From contig JBFELO010000052.1 in NCBI GenBank assembly GCA_041552055.1, forward strand, positions 1 to 29,625: a stretch of DNA of 29,625 nucleotides, given 5' to 3'. Both the position numbers and the translations under genes were made by a program. The notes beneath the pieces were generated by a model, which did not search any database, had not been told where the DNA came from, and saw nothing but the letters and a program-made list of their open reading frames with translations. Shown in pieces: positions 15,699-25,188 of the stretch. Source of the DNA: JBFELO01 sp041552055. Its GTDB lineage: Bacteria; Acidobacteriota; Thermoanaerobaculia; Thermoanaerobaculales; Sulfomarinibacteraceae. Numbering within the stretch: the stretch's first letter is position 1; every line of letters starts with the position of its first letter.

Positions 15699-16460
15699 AT
15701 GAGTGACAGGGGGCGCAAGGTTCTGATCGTCTCACAGGACGCCGAGGGAGAGACAGAGCTCTATCGGCGTCTCATGCCGTGCCTGGTCCGGTTCGAGTGC
15801 GAGGTGCAGAAGAGACCCCCGGGTGTGAGCGTTTTCGAGCTCGTAGAGCGCAACACCTTTGATCTCGTGGTGGTCGGGTATCCGATCGATCAGCCCGCCC
15901 TGCCTGCCCTGTTGAAGTCGATCCGATGGCGGGAGTCAGCGTGTCACAACACGCCGGTGCTGCTCTATTCGACGCGGGTCGCCCGGCGAAGGGCCGCGGA
16001 GCACGTCAACCGGGGCGTGAGCCGCATGGTGGACGACGATGCGACCGAGTGGGAGCTCGAGTCGGCGATTGGCGCACTTCTCGAGGTCGAGGCGAGAGTC
16101 TCCCTGACCCTGCCCGTGAAACTCGGACTGCCGCTTGGGGGAAAGACAGAGCGGGTTGTCGCCCAGCTCGACAACATCTCCACTTCCGGCATGTTGATCC
16201 GCGGTCGATGGGAGGTTGAGGTCGGTGCGCCGCTGACCTTCGAGGTCACGCTTCCTGGTCACACCGCGCCGATCAGTGGTACCGCAGAGGTGGTACGGAA
16301 GACGACTCGAGAGCGAGAGGGTCTGGCCGGGTTCGGCATCCAATTCGTGAAGTTCGAAGGCGACGGCGAGCAGAGGATTTCAGATTTCGTCACCCGCCGG
16401 ATGGCCGATCCGAAGAACTCGGTCCGTGTCCTTGCATCTCAGCGCGCTGCGGTTCGGTAA
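15699..16460 (+). CDS. PilZ-domain protein with N-terminal pseudo-receiver
   Basis: The start at 15699 is fixed by GGAGGAG eight bases upstream. Residues about 6-125 of the 253 have the alternating pattern of a response-regulator receiver (KVLIVSQDAEGE, FDLVVVGYPI, TPVLLYST), but the phospho-acceptor Asp is missing from the third strand, so it is a pseudo-receiver. Residues about 133-240 form a PilZ domain with DNISTSG (158-164), the second cyclic-di-GMP motif. The arginine motif that normally precedes it is poorly kept (ARVSLTLPVKL), so cyclic-di-GMP binding is doubtful. The protein is cytosolic. The receiver-LpxC gene follows after 109 bases on the same strand. Confidence 0.8.
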   Translation: MSDRGRKVLIVSQDAEGETELYRRLMPCLVRFECEVQKRPPGVSVFELVERNTFDLVVVGYPIDQPALPALLKSIRWRESACHNTPVLLYSTRVARRRAAEHVNRGVSRMVDDDATEWELESAIGALLEVEARVSLTLPVKLGLPLGGKTERVVAQLDNISTSGMLIRGRWEVEVGAPLTFEVTLPGHTAPISGTAEVVRKTTREREGLAGFGIQFVKFEGDGEQRISDFVTRRMADPKNSVRVLASQRAAVR

Positions 16461-16569
16461 CGGCGGGGGGTGCGGGGAACCCGATTGGCGAGGGCTGACC
16501 TCAGGCTGGGGTCGGCAGGCCGTTGCAACCGCTTGACCCACGCCGTCTGAAGCCGCACACTCGTGCCCC

Positions 16570-17871
16570 ATGGATGCGCTGGTTCTGATCGTCGACGACG
16601 AGCCGGGAATTCTCACTGCCCTCTCCCATATCCTCGGCGACGAGGGTTGCCGAACCGTCACCACGAGGAGTGGTGAAGAGGCTCTCGAGCTGTACCGAGA
16701 AGAGCGGCCGGACGTGGTGTTTTTGGATATCTGGATGCCGGATCGTGACGGCTTGGAGACCCTTCGCGCACTGCTCCGGTTCGATCCGGCGGCCGCCGTC
16801 GTCATGATGTCCGGGCACGGCACCTCGGCCACCGCTGTGAAGGCGGTCAAGATGGGCGCGTACGACTACCTCGAGAAACCGCTCTCCTACGACCAGGCGG
16901 TGGAGGCAGTGGAGGGCGCGCTGCGGCACCGTCAGGCGGTGACGGCCAACGAATCCGAGGACTTCGCAATCAGGGGTGACGAGCAGGTTACCGAGCCTCG
17001 CATCTTTGATGCGCTACCGGAGCTGCCTCTGCTGCAGCAGACGGACGAACCGCAGCGCACGATCCGGTCGAGTTCGGTGATGTACGGCATGGGCCTGCAC
17101 TCCGGACGACGAACCGGCATGGTCCTCCAACCGTTGGATCCCGACACCGGCATCCACTTCTTGACCGTGCCAAGGGGTGTCCAAATCCCTGCACACATTG
17201 CCACGGTCGCCGAGACCGACTATGCCACGACGATCACCAGGAGTGGTGAGAGTATCCGCACCGTCGAGCACCTGCTTTCCGCGCTGCACGCGTATGGGAT
17301 TTCGAACCTGTTGGTCAAGGTCCACGGCGAGATCCCGGTGCTCGACGGTTCCGCGCTCGAGTTCTGTGATCACATCGAACAGGTCGGTGTCCTGGAACAG
17401 GATGCCCCGCGCCGCGAAATCGTCATCGACCGGCGCTACGAGGTCGGCGACGGCAAGGACAAGATGCTGGCGATCGAACCCGCGGATCGTTTCTCCGTGT
17501 CCTACTTGCTGAAGTACCCTCCGCCTGTCGGCGAGCAGTACTGCGACTTCGTTCTGACCGACAGACAGGCCTACCGCGAGCAGATCGCCCCGGCCAGGAC
17601 CTTCGGTTTCATGCGCGACATCAAGATGATGAACGAGCTCGGCCTGGGGTCCGGCGGGCGCCTGGACAACTTCATCCTGGTGGGGGAGGACGAGATCATC
17701 AACACGGAGCTCCGTTTCCCGGACGAGTTCGTGCGGCACAAGATACTCGACATCATCGGGGACCTCTTCCTGCTGGGCTATCCAATTCGCGGCAAGGTCA
17801 CGGCGAGGTTCACCGGCCATCGCGACAACATCGCGTTGCAGAAGAAGATCCTCAGCGACGCCCAGCCGTGA
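16570..17871 (+). CDS. lpxC: receiver domain fused to LpxC (UDP-3-O-acyl-GlcNAc deacetylase)
   Basis: The 433-residue protein joins two domains in one frame. Residues 1-120 are a full NtrC-like receiver: acidic pair Asp9/Asp10, phospho-acceptor Asp53, Ser81 and Lys103. Residues about 163-433 are a complete LpxC, the zinc enzyme of the committed step of lipid A synthesis. It keeps the zinc ligands His234, His390 and Asp394, the catalytic Glu233 (TVEHLL) and His417 (FTGH). A linker of about 40 residues joins them. Ordinary LpxC has no receiver, and its amount is usually set by proteolysis; here phosphorylation of Asp53 by an unknown kinase could set activity. No other lipid A gene is nearby. 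The start ATG at 16570 has no strong ribosome binding site, but the receiver begins there. Confidence 0.93.
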   Translation: MDALVLIVDDEPGILTALSHILGDEGCRTVTTRSGEEALELYREERPDVVFLDIWMPDRDGLETLRALLRFDPAAAVVMMSGHGTSATAVKAVKMGAYDYLEKPLSYDQAVEAVEGALRHRQAVTANESEDFAIRGDEQVTEPRIFDALPELPLLQQTDEPQRTIRSSSVMYGMGLHSGRRTGMVLQPLDPDTGIHFLTVPRGVQIPAHIATVAETDYATTITRSGESIRTVEHLLSALHAYGISNLLVKVHGEIPVLDGSALEFCDHIEQVGVLEQDAPRREIVIDRRYEVGDGKDKMLAIEPADRFSVSYLLKYPPPVGEQYCDFVLTDRQAYREQIAPARTFGFMRDIKMMNELGLGSGGRLDNFILVGEDEIINTELRFPDEFVRHKILDIIGDLFLLGYPIRGKVTARFTGHRDNIALQKKILSDAQP

Positions 17872-17887
17872 CCCAGGCGCTCGCCCG

Positions 17888-17910
17888 AGCAATTCGCTTC
17901 GCGAATTGCT
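17888..17910 (+). terminator. strong hairpin just after lpxC
   Basis: AGCAATTCGC-TTC-GCGAATTGCT is a perfect 10-base-pair stem with a 3-base loop, 16 bases after the lpxC stop. No T-run follows, so it could be a weak terminator or a 3' stabilising hairpin. Confidence 0.45.
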
Positions 17911-18074
17911 GTGGAGTGGCAGCGCGTTTCGTGGGGCAAGCGCGATGGGATGTCTTGCGCCTGTTCAGCGCCTTGATAGCGGTGGTGATCCCATGGCGTG
18001 GGTCGATGGAGGCCAACCGATATCCACTGCAATTTGAGAAGCACATTGCACATGCGCCCTCGAGGCCGCTGCCC

Positions 18075-18260
18075 GAGGGGTAGGGAGGATGTAACCTCGG
18101 ATGTCAAATGGTCGAGGCGAGTGGAAGGCTGATGACAGCACCTCGTGCGGGCGTACCGTCTTTGACAATGTCGGGAGCCCCGTGACCGGGATGGGGCGGC
18201 CGGTTGGGCCCCAACATTGTCTAACGGGGCACCCGCGGGAGGAACGTCGGGAGAAGGGCA
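18075..18260 (+). repeat. long-hairpin intergenic repeat, copy C
   Basis: This matches the units of the 5474-5850 array. A tail segment with ATGTCAAATGG (about 18099-18109) is followed by GATGACAGCACCTCGTGCGGG, a long stem (18161-18180 with 18206-18224, mostly paired), and ACCCGCGGGAGGAACG. It is downstream of lpxC and in its orientation. The gap 17872-18576 holds no gene, only this element, the hairpin before it and the low-complexity tracts after it. Confidence 0.6.
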
Positions 18261-18334
18261 CGACGAAGAAGCGAGAGAGCCGCGAACCCAGCTCGCCTCA
18301 ACACCCGGGCGCGCGGGGGGCCCTGCTCCTTGGT

Positions 18335-18460
18335 CCAGCGGGCGGGTGGCCGAGAGACCAGCGACGAGCAACCAGCGACGAATAGGTGGGTGGAGCTCGA
18401 TGACGATGACGATGAGGATGAAGACGAAGACGAAGACGAAGAGTGTCCGGGTGGGTGGGA
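18335..18460. repeat. GCGACCAGCG units followed by a GAN triplet tract
   Basis: Two ACCAGCGACGA units (about 18353-18383) are followed by GAT/GAC/GAG/GAA triplets (18399-18442) and GGGTGGGTGGG. The same modules recur after the hairpin array near 5855 and, in part, at 22690-22740, 22910-22935 and 27715-27745. No coding potential is seen. Confidence 0.55.
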
Positions 18461-18540
18461 CAGCATATGGGGTATAGCCTGTAGCCCATAGGGATCGGGC
18501 GGGTGGGGGATCTTGCATCTTGTCTCCGGGAGGGTGGATG

Positions 18541-18600
18541 GCCCTCACTCCCTCACCCCCTCAACCCCACATTCCCTCACCTTCGGGCGGCGAGCGGGGG
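18541..18600. repeat. CCCTCAC-rich tract running into the end of rsmD
   Basis: Short CCCTCA-type direct repeats (about 18541-18582) lie next to GGGCGGCGAGCGGGGG. The last residues of RsmD (PPARMPDPPLAARR) are read from this edge, so the repeat appears to have altered or supplied the protein's C-terminal tail. Comparable tracts occur near 22630-22690 and 29400-29445. Confidence 0.4.
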
Positions 18601-19182
18601 ATCTGGCATCCGTGCGGGGGGGTGGGCGGTGATCATCACTAATCGCGATGCGCCGCCCCTCAGATCCCTCTCGATTCGCAGCGAGGCCGAGAGCGCGTCC
18701 TCCAGATCCGCCCCGTCCGGACACTCGAGGCATGCGAGGCCGTCGGGTCGCAGAACTCCGGCATCGAACGCCCGCGCCACCGCTTCGAGCCCTTCGGACC
18801 ACGACTCGAATGGCGGATCTGCCCACGCCAGGCCGAACCGTTCGTCGGCCCGAGCGAGCTCCGCGATCGCCCGCAACGCGGGTCGAATCAGGAGTCGTGC
18901 CGTGTTCGGATCGACTGCGAGAGTCAAGCGGTTGGACTCGATGAGGGAAGCGGCTCGTCGGTTGCGCTCAACAAACACGACGTTTTGAGCTCCCCGCGAC
19001 AGCGCCTCGAATCCGACCGCTCCCGTGCCCGCGTACAGGTCGAGGAACCGCTCGCCCGCGACGCGATCGCCGAGCACGGCGAAGCCCCGTTCGCGCAGGG
19101 CGTCGGGAGTCGGACGCAGTGCGAGACCGCGCCCGGGACCGCGGAGGCGACGTGATCGCCACATCCCTCCGGTGATCCTCAC
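18577..19182 (-). CDS. rsmD: 16S rRNA (guanine966-N2)-methyltransferase RsmD
   Basis: RsmD methylates G966 of 16S rRNA. The 201-residue protein shows RITGGMWRSRRL, the RPTPDALRERGF segment that marks the family, the SAM loop FLDLYAGTGAVG (46-57) and the catalytic ADPPF (121-125) typical of N-methyltransferases acting on exocyclic amines. The start is a GTG at 19182 that overlaps the stop of the preceding gene by four bases, so it is translationally coupled to it. The final 14 or so residues are Pro/Ala/Arg-rich and run into repeat sequence; the catalytic part is unaffected. It is the last gene of the operon that starts at 22495. Confidence 0.92.
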   Translation of the reverse strand: MRITGGMWRSRRLRGPGRGLALRPTPDALRERGFAVLGDRVAGERFLDLYAGTGAVGFEALSRGAQNVVFVERNRRAASLIESNRLTLAVDPNTARLLIRPALRAIAELARADERFGLAWADPPFESWSEGLEAVARAFDAGVLRPDGLACLECPDGADLEDALSASLRIERDLRGGASRLVMITAHPPARMPDPPLAARR

Positions 19183-19868
19183 GGATCGTCCTCGAGTACC
19201 CGCAGCACGACCTTGGCCCGGCTCTCGGGCGGCACGATCTCGTTGATCGCGACGTCCTCGTGCTCCAGCACAATCGAACCGTCCTCGCGGAGCTCGATGA
19301 CGCGCGCGACACCCCCTGCGCGAAGCTCGACGCGGTCACCGCGCCGAGGCCGCCAGTCCAGCAGTTCCGTGACCGGAGGTTCGCCCCAGACCACCCGCCG
19401 CTCGAGATCGTCGAGCGCTGCCACGAGGCGCGCCGTCGCGAGGTCGAGCACGGCCACCGGCGAGTATTCAACGGTGAACGGCGCCGCTGGACCGATGTGG
19501 ATGGTAATTTCGCCGGAGCCTCCCATGCTCTCGACCTTGGGCCGGCGCTCGGCCTTGGCGATTTCCTCGGCGTCCCGTTGCACGGCGGCCAGGTAGCCGA
19601 TGAACTCGACCTCGGTGATGGTCATCTGACGAAATACCGTTCGCTCACCATCGCGCGTCGCGGACACCACGGCAACCCTGTTGTCGAACAGCGATGTCCG
19701 CACGGTGCGCACCCCGACCGTCAGCGATCGTTCGACGATCGGTGACGGCGCCTGGGCGGCCGCGATCATGGATGTGATCGACCACGACAGGGCGAGCGCC
19801 CAGCGGAGCGACGCCCCAAGCCCGCAGTTCTCGGCAGTTTTCGTGGCGGGGGCGCACCCACGCTTCAC
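19179..19868 (-). CDS. exported protein of unknown function
   Basis: I do not recognise this 229-residue protein. It starts with GTG at 19868, overlapping the upstream gene by four bases. The N terminus carries a signal peptide with a long leading segment (hydrophobic LRWALALSWSITSMIAAA, likely cut after AQA near residue 40). The mature part has a strand-rich N-terminal half (VERSLTVGVRTVRTSLFDN, GSGEITIHIGP) and a helix with Asp/Glu/Arg (TARLVAALDDLERRVVWGE). It ends in a small beta module (GDRVELRAGGVARVIEL). It is locked between the nucleotidyltransferase fusion and rsmD by overlaps, but an RNA role is unlikely for an exported protein. Confidence 0.7.
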   Translation of the reverse strand: MKRGCAPATKTAENCGLGASLRWALALSWSITSMIAAAQAPSPIVERSLTVGVRTVRTSLFDNRVAVVSATRDGERTVFRQMTITEVEFIGYLAAVQRDAEEIAKAERRPKVESMGGSGEITIHIGPAAPFTVEYSPVAVLDLATARLVAALDDLERRVVWGEPPVTELLDWRPRRGDRVELRAGGVARVIELREDGSIVLEHEDVAINEIVPPESRAKVVLRVLEDDP

Positions 19869-22495
19869 CGTAGCGACTCCGCCTGGCGTGCAACGCGAAC
19901 CGCGTATTCGAAAGCGCGTTCGTCATCGATCTCGCCGTCCACGAGGGCGTCTCGGGTTCGTCTGAGAGCGAGGCCGACGTGTGGGCCGGGAGGGACCCCC
20001 GAGGAGACGATCTCGCCGCCGGTCACCGGCGGACGAACGCGCACCGCGGCCTCCACAGCGTCCGCCACGAGACGCCGAGCGTCAATCTCGAGGCCGGCCA
20101 TCGCCAACAGGACCACCTCTGGGGGGTGGGACTCGACCACGGAGACTCTCGCCGATCGACTCAAGGCGGGGTCTGCGCAGGCGGTGACCTCGGCAACGCC
20201 GGAGGGCAGCGTGACCAGCCGCTGTCGCACCTCGCCTCCGAGGTGGAGCCGTTCAGCGAGCCTCTGTTCGGCGCCGTGGCCGGCCAGCGATACGAGGCCG
20301 CCGAGGAACAGCAGGCAGGGTCCAGGGACTTGGCCCAGGTGCTGCAGTCGATACCACGCGAGCTGCCCCTCGGTCTCGAGCAGGAAGCTCCGCGCGCCCT
20401 CGTTCCAGACGAGGTCGGGCGAGATGGCGGGGAGCAGGCCGAGCTCGGCGAGCAGAGCCAACGACGGCGTTGGATGGGGCTCGTCCAGCAGGTGTTCGAG
20501 CTCCCGCCGCAGGCGTTGGCCTGACAGGCGGTCGAAGACCCTCTCCTGGATGGCGGTATCGATCAGGTTGCGGGTGTCCGGCGAGATGGTGAAGCCGAGC
20601 CGCCGTGCGTACCGGACCGCCCGGATCGCGCGCGTCGGGTCATCGATGAAAGAGAGTGAGTGCAGGACGCGGATCTCTTTTCTTTGAAGGTCCTTGCGCC
20701 CACCGAAGAAATCGATCAGCTCGCCGTGACGGGAGCCGGACATGGCGATCGCGAGCGAGTTGATCGTGAAGTCTCGACGGTACAGGTCCTGGCGAATCAG
20801 AGAGGTCGCGACCTCGGGCAGGGCGGCCGGCGTGCGGTAGAACTCGGTCCGGGCAGAGGCTACGTCGACCTTGTGCCCGTCGGGCAGGGTCACCACCGCG
20901 GTCAGGAACGGAGCGTGGGGGTGGGAACGTCCGCCGACGGCATCGGCGAGGGCCTCCCCGAACGTGATGCCGCTCCCCTCCACCACCAGGTCAACGTCCT
21001 CGTTGGGTCGACCCAACAGCAGATCGCGCACCATCCCGCCCACCAGGTACACGGGCTCGGTAACCCGGTCGGCCACGATCTGCACGGTGGACAGCAGCTC
21101 CTGGACCCACTTCGGAGCCACCTCCCGCAGCAGCCGGTTCACCGGCTGACTGACGGGCCGTGCGCCGGCCATGCGATGGTCGAGCACCGCCCCGGCCTCA
21201 TGCTGGCGCTCGAACATTCGTCGGAAGAGCTCCATCCTGGTCACGATCCCCACCGGTTTCGCGTCCTCCTCCACCACCACGAAGCGGTGCGATCGTTCCA
21301 GGAAGAGGTCGCGGAGATCTGCCAGAGGGGTGGAGACGGCGACCGTCGGCAGCTCGGGCTGCATCACCGTCTGCACCGGCCGCTCCGCCATGCCGTGGCT
21401 CAGCGCCCGGTCGAGGATCTGTCGGGTGACGAGCCCCACCAGGTCGTCGGTTGACGGGTCGCGCACCGGCAGTGCGTTGACCCGCAGCTGGTTGAGTTGA
21501 TCCTTGGTTTCTTCCACCGAGGTCTGGAGATCGACCGTGAAGATCCTCCCGAGCGCGATGTCCCCGGCCGTGGTCGGCGGTGGCATCTCGTGCTCGAGTG
21601 CGCGTAAAAGTTGCTCGCGCAGTTCGACGGGCATCTTGCCGGCCACCCTCGCCGAAGCCGCGGTGGGGTGCCCACCGCCGCCGAACTTCTGGGCGACGCG
21701 GCCCACGTGAAGGTCATGGATGCGCGATCGCAGGATCAGGTTGACGTGGGGTGGCTGGACCATCATCACGACGCCGACGGGGATTTCAAATGTCTCCACC
21801 CAGCGGTGCACTACGTAGGCCGCCTCCTCGTGGTAATGGTCCACCTCCACCATCGACAGCGACACCGGCGTGTCGTTGACCACGATCTCCTCGGTCGCGG
21901 ACACGATGCGGTTGAGCAGGTCGAGTTGCTCCGGCTGCAACGCCTTCATGACCCAGCGACGGACCCAGTCCAGCGATCCGCCGTGCTCGAGCAGCCACGC
22001 CACGACCCTCAGGTCGGTGGGCGTGGTCTCTCGGTACGACAGCCCGCCGGTGTCCTCATAGATCCCCATCAACAACAAGGAGGCCTCCTCGGAGGTGGGG
22101 TGGAGACCTTTGTCCTCCAGCAGTTGGGAGACGATGGTGCAGGTGGCGCCGACCGGCCGCGACACCAGCTCTGATGCACCCAGTAGCTCCTCCTCGGTGG
22201 TGTGATGGTCGATCAGGGTGACCGAGCACCGATCGCGTTGGATGAGGTCCCAGACCTCGCCCAGCCGATTCGGGCTTCGGGTGTCGACCACCACCGCGTG
22301 CTCGAGCCGTTCTCGGCGGGCCTGACGGAGCCGCATTTCGGGATACGGCATGTTGCTGTCCGCCAGGAAGCGACGCACGGCGACCTCTTGGGAGCCTGGA
22401 AAAAGCACGCGGTAGCCCGGATAGAGACGTACCGAGCACACCGCCGCCGCGAACGCGTCGAAGTCCGCCGACAGATGCGTGGTGATGATCCGCAC
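19865..22495 (-). CDS. DHH-CBS-CBS-tRNA nucleotidyltransferase fusion protein
   Basis: The 876-residue protein joins three modules. Residues 1-305 are a DHH phosphoesterase (ADFDAF at 10-15, DTRSPNRLG, LIDHH at 94-98, GGGGHPTAA at 272-280), a fold that acts on nucleotides or short RNAs. Residues about 312-432 are two CBS domains, which usually bind adenine nucleotides. Residues about 465-876 are a class II tRNA nucleotidyltransferase/poly(A) polymerase: LVGGMVRD (484-491), catalytic Asp500 and Asp502, and RRDFTINSLA. In known split systems such a fusion is the A-adding enzyme that finishes CCA ends while a second protein adds CC; no partner is in this window. The start is GTG at 22495, matching the conserved RIITTH beginning, without a ribosome binding site. 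Confidence 0.92.
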   Translation of the reverse strand: MRIITTHLSADFDAFAAAVCSVRLYPGYRVLFPGSQEVAVRRFLADSNMPYPEMRLRQARRERLEHAVVVDTRSPNRLGEVWDLIQRDRCSVTLIDHHTTEEELLGASELVSRPVGATCTIVSQLLEDKGLHPTSEEASLLLMGIYEDTGGLSYRETTPTDLRVVAWLLEHGGSLDWVRRWVMKALQPEQLDLLNRIVSATEEIVVNDTPVSLSMVEVDHYHEEAAYVVHRWVETFEIPVGVVMMVQPPHVNLILRSRIHDLHVGRVAQKFGGGGHPTAASARVAGKMPVELREQLLRALEHEMPPPTTAGDIALGRIFTVDLQTSVEETKDQLNQLRVNALPVRDPSTDDLVGLVTRQILDRALSHGMAERPVQTVMQPELPTVAVSTPLADLRDLFLERSHRFVVVEEDAKPVGIVTRMELFRRMFERQHEAGAVLDHRMAGARPVSQPVNRLLREVAPKWVQELLSTVQIVADRVTEPVYLVGGMVRDLLLGRPNEDVDLVVEGSGITFGEALADAVGGRSHPHAPFLTAVVTLPDGHKVDVASARTEFYRTPAALPEVATSLIRQDLYRRDFTINSLAIAMSGSRHGELIDFFGGRKDLQRKEIRVLHSLSFIDDPTRAIRAVRYARRLGFTISPDTRNLIDTAIQERVFDRLSGQRLRRELEHLLDEPHPTPSLALLAELGLLPAISPDLVWNEGARSFLLETEGQLAWYRLQHLGQVPGPCLLFLGGLVSLAGHGAEQRLAERLHLGGEVRQRLVTLPSGVAEVTACADPALSRSARVSVVESHPPEVVLLAMAGLEIDARRLVADAVEAAVRVRPPVTGGEIVSSGVPPGPHVGLALRRTRDALVDGEIDDERAFEYAVRVARQAESLR

Positions 22496-22501
22496 GAGGC
22501 C

Positions 22502-22541
22502 ATTGTATTTCAGAGCTGTTCACAGCGTGAATCGCTCTGAA
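22502..22541 (-). promoter_or_regulatory. promoter with overlapping nested palindrome; possible leaderless start
   Basis: On the minus strand TACAAT (22507-22502) lies six bases before the GTG start at 22495, so transcription from it would begin at or next to the start codon. A possible -35, TTCACG (22531-22526), is 18 bases upstream. A nested dyad covers this region: TTCAGAGC (22509-22516) with GCTCTGAA (22534-22541), and inside it TTCAC with GTGAA around a 3-base centre. It looks like an operator for an unknown repressor. Confidence 0.4.
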
Positions 22542-22559
22542 GGGCTCATGGGCTTGGCC

Positions 22560-22586
22560 GCCCGGCACTCATGTCAAGTGCCGGGC
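22560..22586. repeat. hairpin with 10-bp stem
   Basis: GCCCGGCACT (22560-22569) pairs perfectly with AGTGCCGGGC (22577-22586) around a 7-base loop. It lies upstream of the operon that starts at 22495. No T-run follows on either strand. It could be a REP-like element or a factor-assisted terminator for transcription from the groEL side. Confidence 0.4.
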
Positions 22587-22627
22587 TGGGCTTGAGACCC
22601 TGAGGGGTTCTCCCGGAGTAGTTCCGG

Positions 22628-22740
22628 TCATCCCCTCAACCCCCCACGCCCTCACGCCCCCAAGGCCCTACGCCGCCAGGCCCCCACGCCCTCTGCGGGT
22701 GGGCGGTCAAGCGACGAACGACCAGCGACGAGATCTGCGA
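22628..22740. repeat. CCCCCACGCCCT-rich tract plus GCGACCAGCG units
   Basis: Irregular direct repeats of CCCCCACGCCCTC (22637-22692) are followed by GCGGGTGGGCGGTCAAGCG and ACGACCAGCGACGAG. The same order (CCC-rich tract, GCGGGCGGTCGAGCGACCAGCGACG) is found at 27676-27740. The rest of the gap 22496-22997 shows no gene. A further ATCCAGCGACGAG unit lies near 22916-22928. Confidence 0.5.
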
Positions 22741-22942
22741 GTGCTGTGTGCCGAGGGGCCGACGGGGCAGAGCGGGGAGTCAATAGGTGGCAGCGACCTC
22801 GGTGGCCGCAGGGGAGTGCCCGTATACGGAGACGGATGCGGGCACGGAGACGGGAACTTCTGTGTTCCCTCACCCGCTCGTCCCCTGGGTGGGCGGGGGC
22901 TCCAGCGACAAGAATCCAGCGACGAGTATCGGGTGGGTGAGG

Positions 22943-22974
22943 AAAATAAAAAGGCCCGGGCGTGTGCCCGGGCC
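22943..22974 (-). terminator. intrinsic terminator of groES-groEL
   Basis: On the minus strand GGCCCGGGC-ACAC-GCCCGGGCC (22974-22953) is followed by TTTTTATTTT (22952-22943). This is a textbook rho-independent terminator, 23 bases after the groEL stop codon. Confidence 0.92.
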
Positions 22975-22997
22975 GTGTATTGGTATGCGGTATGTGT

Positions 22998-24647
<1,650 letters not shown>

Positions 24648-24659
24648 GATTGGCCTCCC

Positions 24660-24950
24660 TTACTTCTCGATGATCGCGAGGATCTCGTCCTCGCGGACGA
24701 TCGTGAGCTCCTCGTCGTTGATCTTGATGTCCTGTCCCGTGTACTTGCCGATGAGCACACGGTCACCCTTCTTGACCGTCATTGGCAAGCGCTTGCCGTT
24801 GTCATCCAGCTTGCCGTCGCCGATGGCCTTGACCTCGGCCTCCTGCGGTTTTTCCTTGGCCGTGTCGGGAATGATGATCCCGCCACGCACCTCTTCCTGC
24901 GCATCGAGGCGTCTCAGGAGAACCCGATCGCCCAGAGGTTTCACCTGCAT
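24660..24950 (-). CDS. groES: 10 kDa co-chaperonin GroES
   Basis: GroES caps the GroEL cage. The 96-residue protein starts MQVKPLGDRVLLRR at the ATG at 24950, with AAAGGAGAG upstream as ribosome binding site. The mobile-loop region (EVRGGIIIPDTAKEKPQEA) and the GDRVLIGKYTG segment are conserved. Longer frames upstream run through the promoter and CIRCE and are not real. It is first in the groES-groEL operon. Confidence 0.98.
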   Translation of the reverse strand: MQVKPLGDRVLLRRLDAQEEVRGGIIIPDTAKEKPQEAEVKAIGDGKLDDNGKRLPMTVKKGDRVLIGKYTGQDIKINDEELTIVREDEILAIIEK

Positions 24951-24982
24951 CTCTCTCTCTCCTTTCGAGTTGTCGCGAATTC

Positions 24983-25009
24983 TTAGCACTCTCGGAAGCG
25001 GAGTGCTAG
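24983..25009. promoter_or_regulatory. CIRCE operator (HrcA binding site)
   Basis: TTAGCACTC-N9-GAGTGCTAG matches the CIRCE consensus with one change in the last base. It lies 32 bases before the groES start, at the expected transcription start. HrcA repression released by heat or unfolded protein is the established mechanism; hrcA itself is not in this window. Confidence 0.95.
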
Positions 25010-25013
25010 TGAC

Positions 25014-25042
25014 AATATAGCGAGGGAGCGACCGATTGTCAA
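25014..25042 (-). promoter_or_regulatory. sigma-70 type promoter of groES-groEL
   Basis: TTGACA (25042-25037), 17 bases, then TATATT (25019-25014) on the minus strand. The start site would fall at the edge of the CIRCE element, so HrcA would block it directly. Confidence 0.88.
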
Positions 25043-25188
25043 CCCTTCCGGCAGAATTTCTTATGGAAGTCGACTCAAATTTCTGGTGGGGGTCTGGGAT
25101 GTTATATCTTAGTTGACGAGACTCATATCTAGTGTGGATCCCCAAGTCGCTCGCGCGCTCAGGTATGGTTGCCGCAGGAGGTGTCGCC

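Noticed and set aside
16461..16569. A separate receiver gene ending before lpxC (two genes instead of a fusion)
   Set aside because: The frame from 16570 to 17871 is continuous with no stop or frameshift between the receiver and LpxC parts.
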